NCBI GenBank assembly: GCA_012962595.1
Contig: DTXE01000295.1
Location: forward strand, 1-7,222
Direction of reading: 5' to 3'
Origin: Syntrophaceae bacterium
GTDB taxonomy: Bacteria; Desulfobacterota; DTXE01
DNA length: 7,222 nucleotides
This document shows, one piece after another, positions 6,796 through 7,222 of this stretch; position 1 is the stretch's first letter; each line of letters begins with the position of its first letter. Made by a program: the position numbers and the translations under genes. The notes under the pieces were generated by a model. That model saw only the letters and a program-made list of their open reading frames with translations, was not told where the DNA came from and made no database searches.

Positions 6796-6801
6796 CCCCT
6801 C
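6796..6801 (-). promoter_or_regulatory. Ribosome binding site deciding the ptsI start
   Basis: GAGGGG on the minus strand, 8 nt before the ATG at 6787. The alternative in-frame ATG at 6835 has only a weak AGTAGG upstream. Confidence 0.65.
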
Positions 6802-6871
6802 TGAAACACCTCAGGCACACTTTAACAAATTCCATGCCTACTAACCAAGACGGGATTTAAAAAAATCTACG

Positions 6872-6886
6872 TCAGGATGAGCCTGA
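6872..6886 (-). repeat. Small inverted repeat in the ptsI leader
   Basis: TCAGG and CCTGA form a 5-bp stem around a 5-nt loop in the untranslated leader between the candidate ptsI promoter and the ATG. On the minus strand a run of seven T follows 8 nt later. It could be a weak attenuator, an operator or chance; the stem is short. Confidence 0.25.
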
Positions 6887-6926
6887 TTAATTTAGGGCGA
6901 AAAGGGGAGTATGTAAGATTTTTTAC

Positions 6927-6955
6927 CTATTAGCATATAGTAGCATTTATGTCAA
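6927..6955 (-). promoter_or_regulatory. Candidate sigma-70-type promoter for ptsI-smpB
   Basis: Minus strand TTGACA (6950-6955, perfect -35), a 17-nt spacer, then TAATAG (6927-6932, a weak -10). The spacer contains a 10-bp-spaced repeat of ATGCTA. Transcription would start near 6920, leaving a leader of about 130 nt before the chosen ptsI ATG. The same -10 hexamer with 17-nt spacing appears before wbpA. Confidence 0.42.
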
Positions 6956-6974
6956 TGTGTGTATTTCCTTTAGC

Positions 6975-7003
6975 TTGACTTGATATTTTGAATATTTTAT
7001 TAT
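6975..7003 (+). promoter_or_regulatory. Promoter of tRNA-Leu
   Basis: TTGACT (6975-6980), exactly 17 nt, then TATTAT (6998-7003). Both hexamers are one base from the sigma-70 consensus. Only 7 nt separate the -10 box from the first base of the mature tRNA, so the predicted start is at or next to the tRNA 5' end. Confidence 0.65.
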
Positions 7004-7010
7004 TATAAAA

Positions 7011-7094
7011 GCGAGAGTGGCGGAATTGGCAGACGCACTGGACTTAGGATCCAGCGGGATAACCGTAGGGGTTCGAATCCCCTCTCTCGCACCA
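7011..7094 (+). tRNA. tRNA-Leu (anticodon UAG)
   Basis: Complete class II tRNA with all arms visible. The acceptor stem pairs GCGAGAG (7011-7017) with CTCTCGC. The D-arm stem is GCG/CGC with a GG-containing loop. The anticodon stem is CTGGA/TCCAG, with loop CTTAGGA and anticodon TAG at 7045-7047, which reads CUN leucine codons. The long variable arm CGG-GATAA-CCG is diagnostic of Leu/Ser/Tyr tRNAs, and the T-arm is AGGGG-TTCGAAT-CCCCT. Discriminator A at 7091 is followed by a genome-encoded CCA. The leucine identity follows from the UAG anticodon plus A73. It diverges from ptsI. No clear intrinsic terminator is visible in the remaining 128 nt, so a further tRNA or gene may follow beyond the edge. 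Confidence 0.97.
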
Positions 7095-7222
7095 GCTCCA
7101 AGCCTTATCTTCTCCACTTTGAATATTGCCTTTAGATAAAATCCCTTTATTTCACCTGAAAATAGCTCCTCCCCTAGAGAGTAAAGAGTAGATTTTGCCA
7201 GTTAGGAGATTAAAAAATTTCA

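Noticed and set aside
7095..7222. Right-edge stretch after tRNA-Leu, checked for a second tRNA, an integrase attachment repeat, a terminator or a gene start
   Set aside because: No cloverleaf, no duplicate of the tRNA 3' end and no stable hairpin with a T run was found. A TTAGGAG at 7202-7208 resembles a ribosome binding site, but no start codon follows before the edge.

Overview
The window reads as a chromosomal housekeeping segment from a Gram-negative, fairly AT-rich bacterium. Protein style suggests Desulfobacterota (former Deltaproteobacteria). The signs are the CoaD active-site segment reading TDYRWLYLSSTIIKE, an FmdB-type zinc ribbon, a LysM plus YkuD L,D-transpeptidase, and a ptsI-smpB pair with no sugar permease in view. 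This placement is inference from sequence character only. No mobile element, CRISPR array or phage gene is visible.

Layout. (1) Positions 106-936, minus strand: a hairpin terminator, an FmdB-family zinc-ribbon protein (141-380) with its own candidate promoter, and a PaaI-type hotdog thioesterase (526-936). (2) Positions 1091-4475, plus strand: a compact four-gene run of a WbpA-type UDP-N-acetylglucosamine 6-dehydrogenase, rsmD (TTG start), coaD, and an exported L,D-transpeptidase that starts inside the end of coaD. Gaps are 15 nt, 18 nt and a short overlap, so co-transcription from a candidate promoter at 1091-1119 is likely. (3) Positions 4483-6955, minus strand: ptsI followed by smpB, converging on the transpeptidase with 7 nt between stop codons. 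(4) Positions 6975-7094, plus strand: tRNA-Leu(UAG) with encoded CCA, divergent from ptsI and preceded by a good promoter.

Functionally, the plus-strand run mixes envelope work (nucleotide-sugar oxidation, peptidoglycan cross-linking), ribosome maturation (RsmD) and coenzyme A synthesis (CoaD). The minus-strand pair joins the PEP-dependent phosphorelay enzyme I with the tmRNA partner of ribosome rescue, the latter placed next to a leucine tRNA.

I do not see a previously undescribed multi-gene system. The most notable signal is the start of smpB: a perfect Shine-Dalgarno sequence sits 5 nt before an in-frame ATA, exactly where SmpB proteins normally begin, which suggests a non-canonical initiation codon. 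Also worth checking are the tRNA-Leu promoter, whose predicted start falls at or next to the mature tRNA 5' end, and the overlap of the transpeptidase with coaD.
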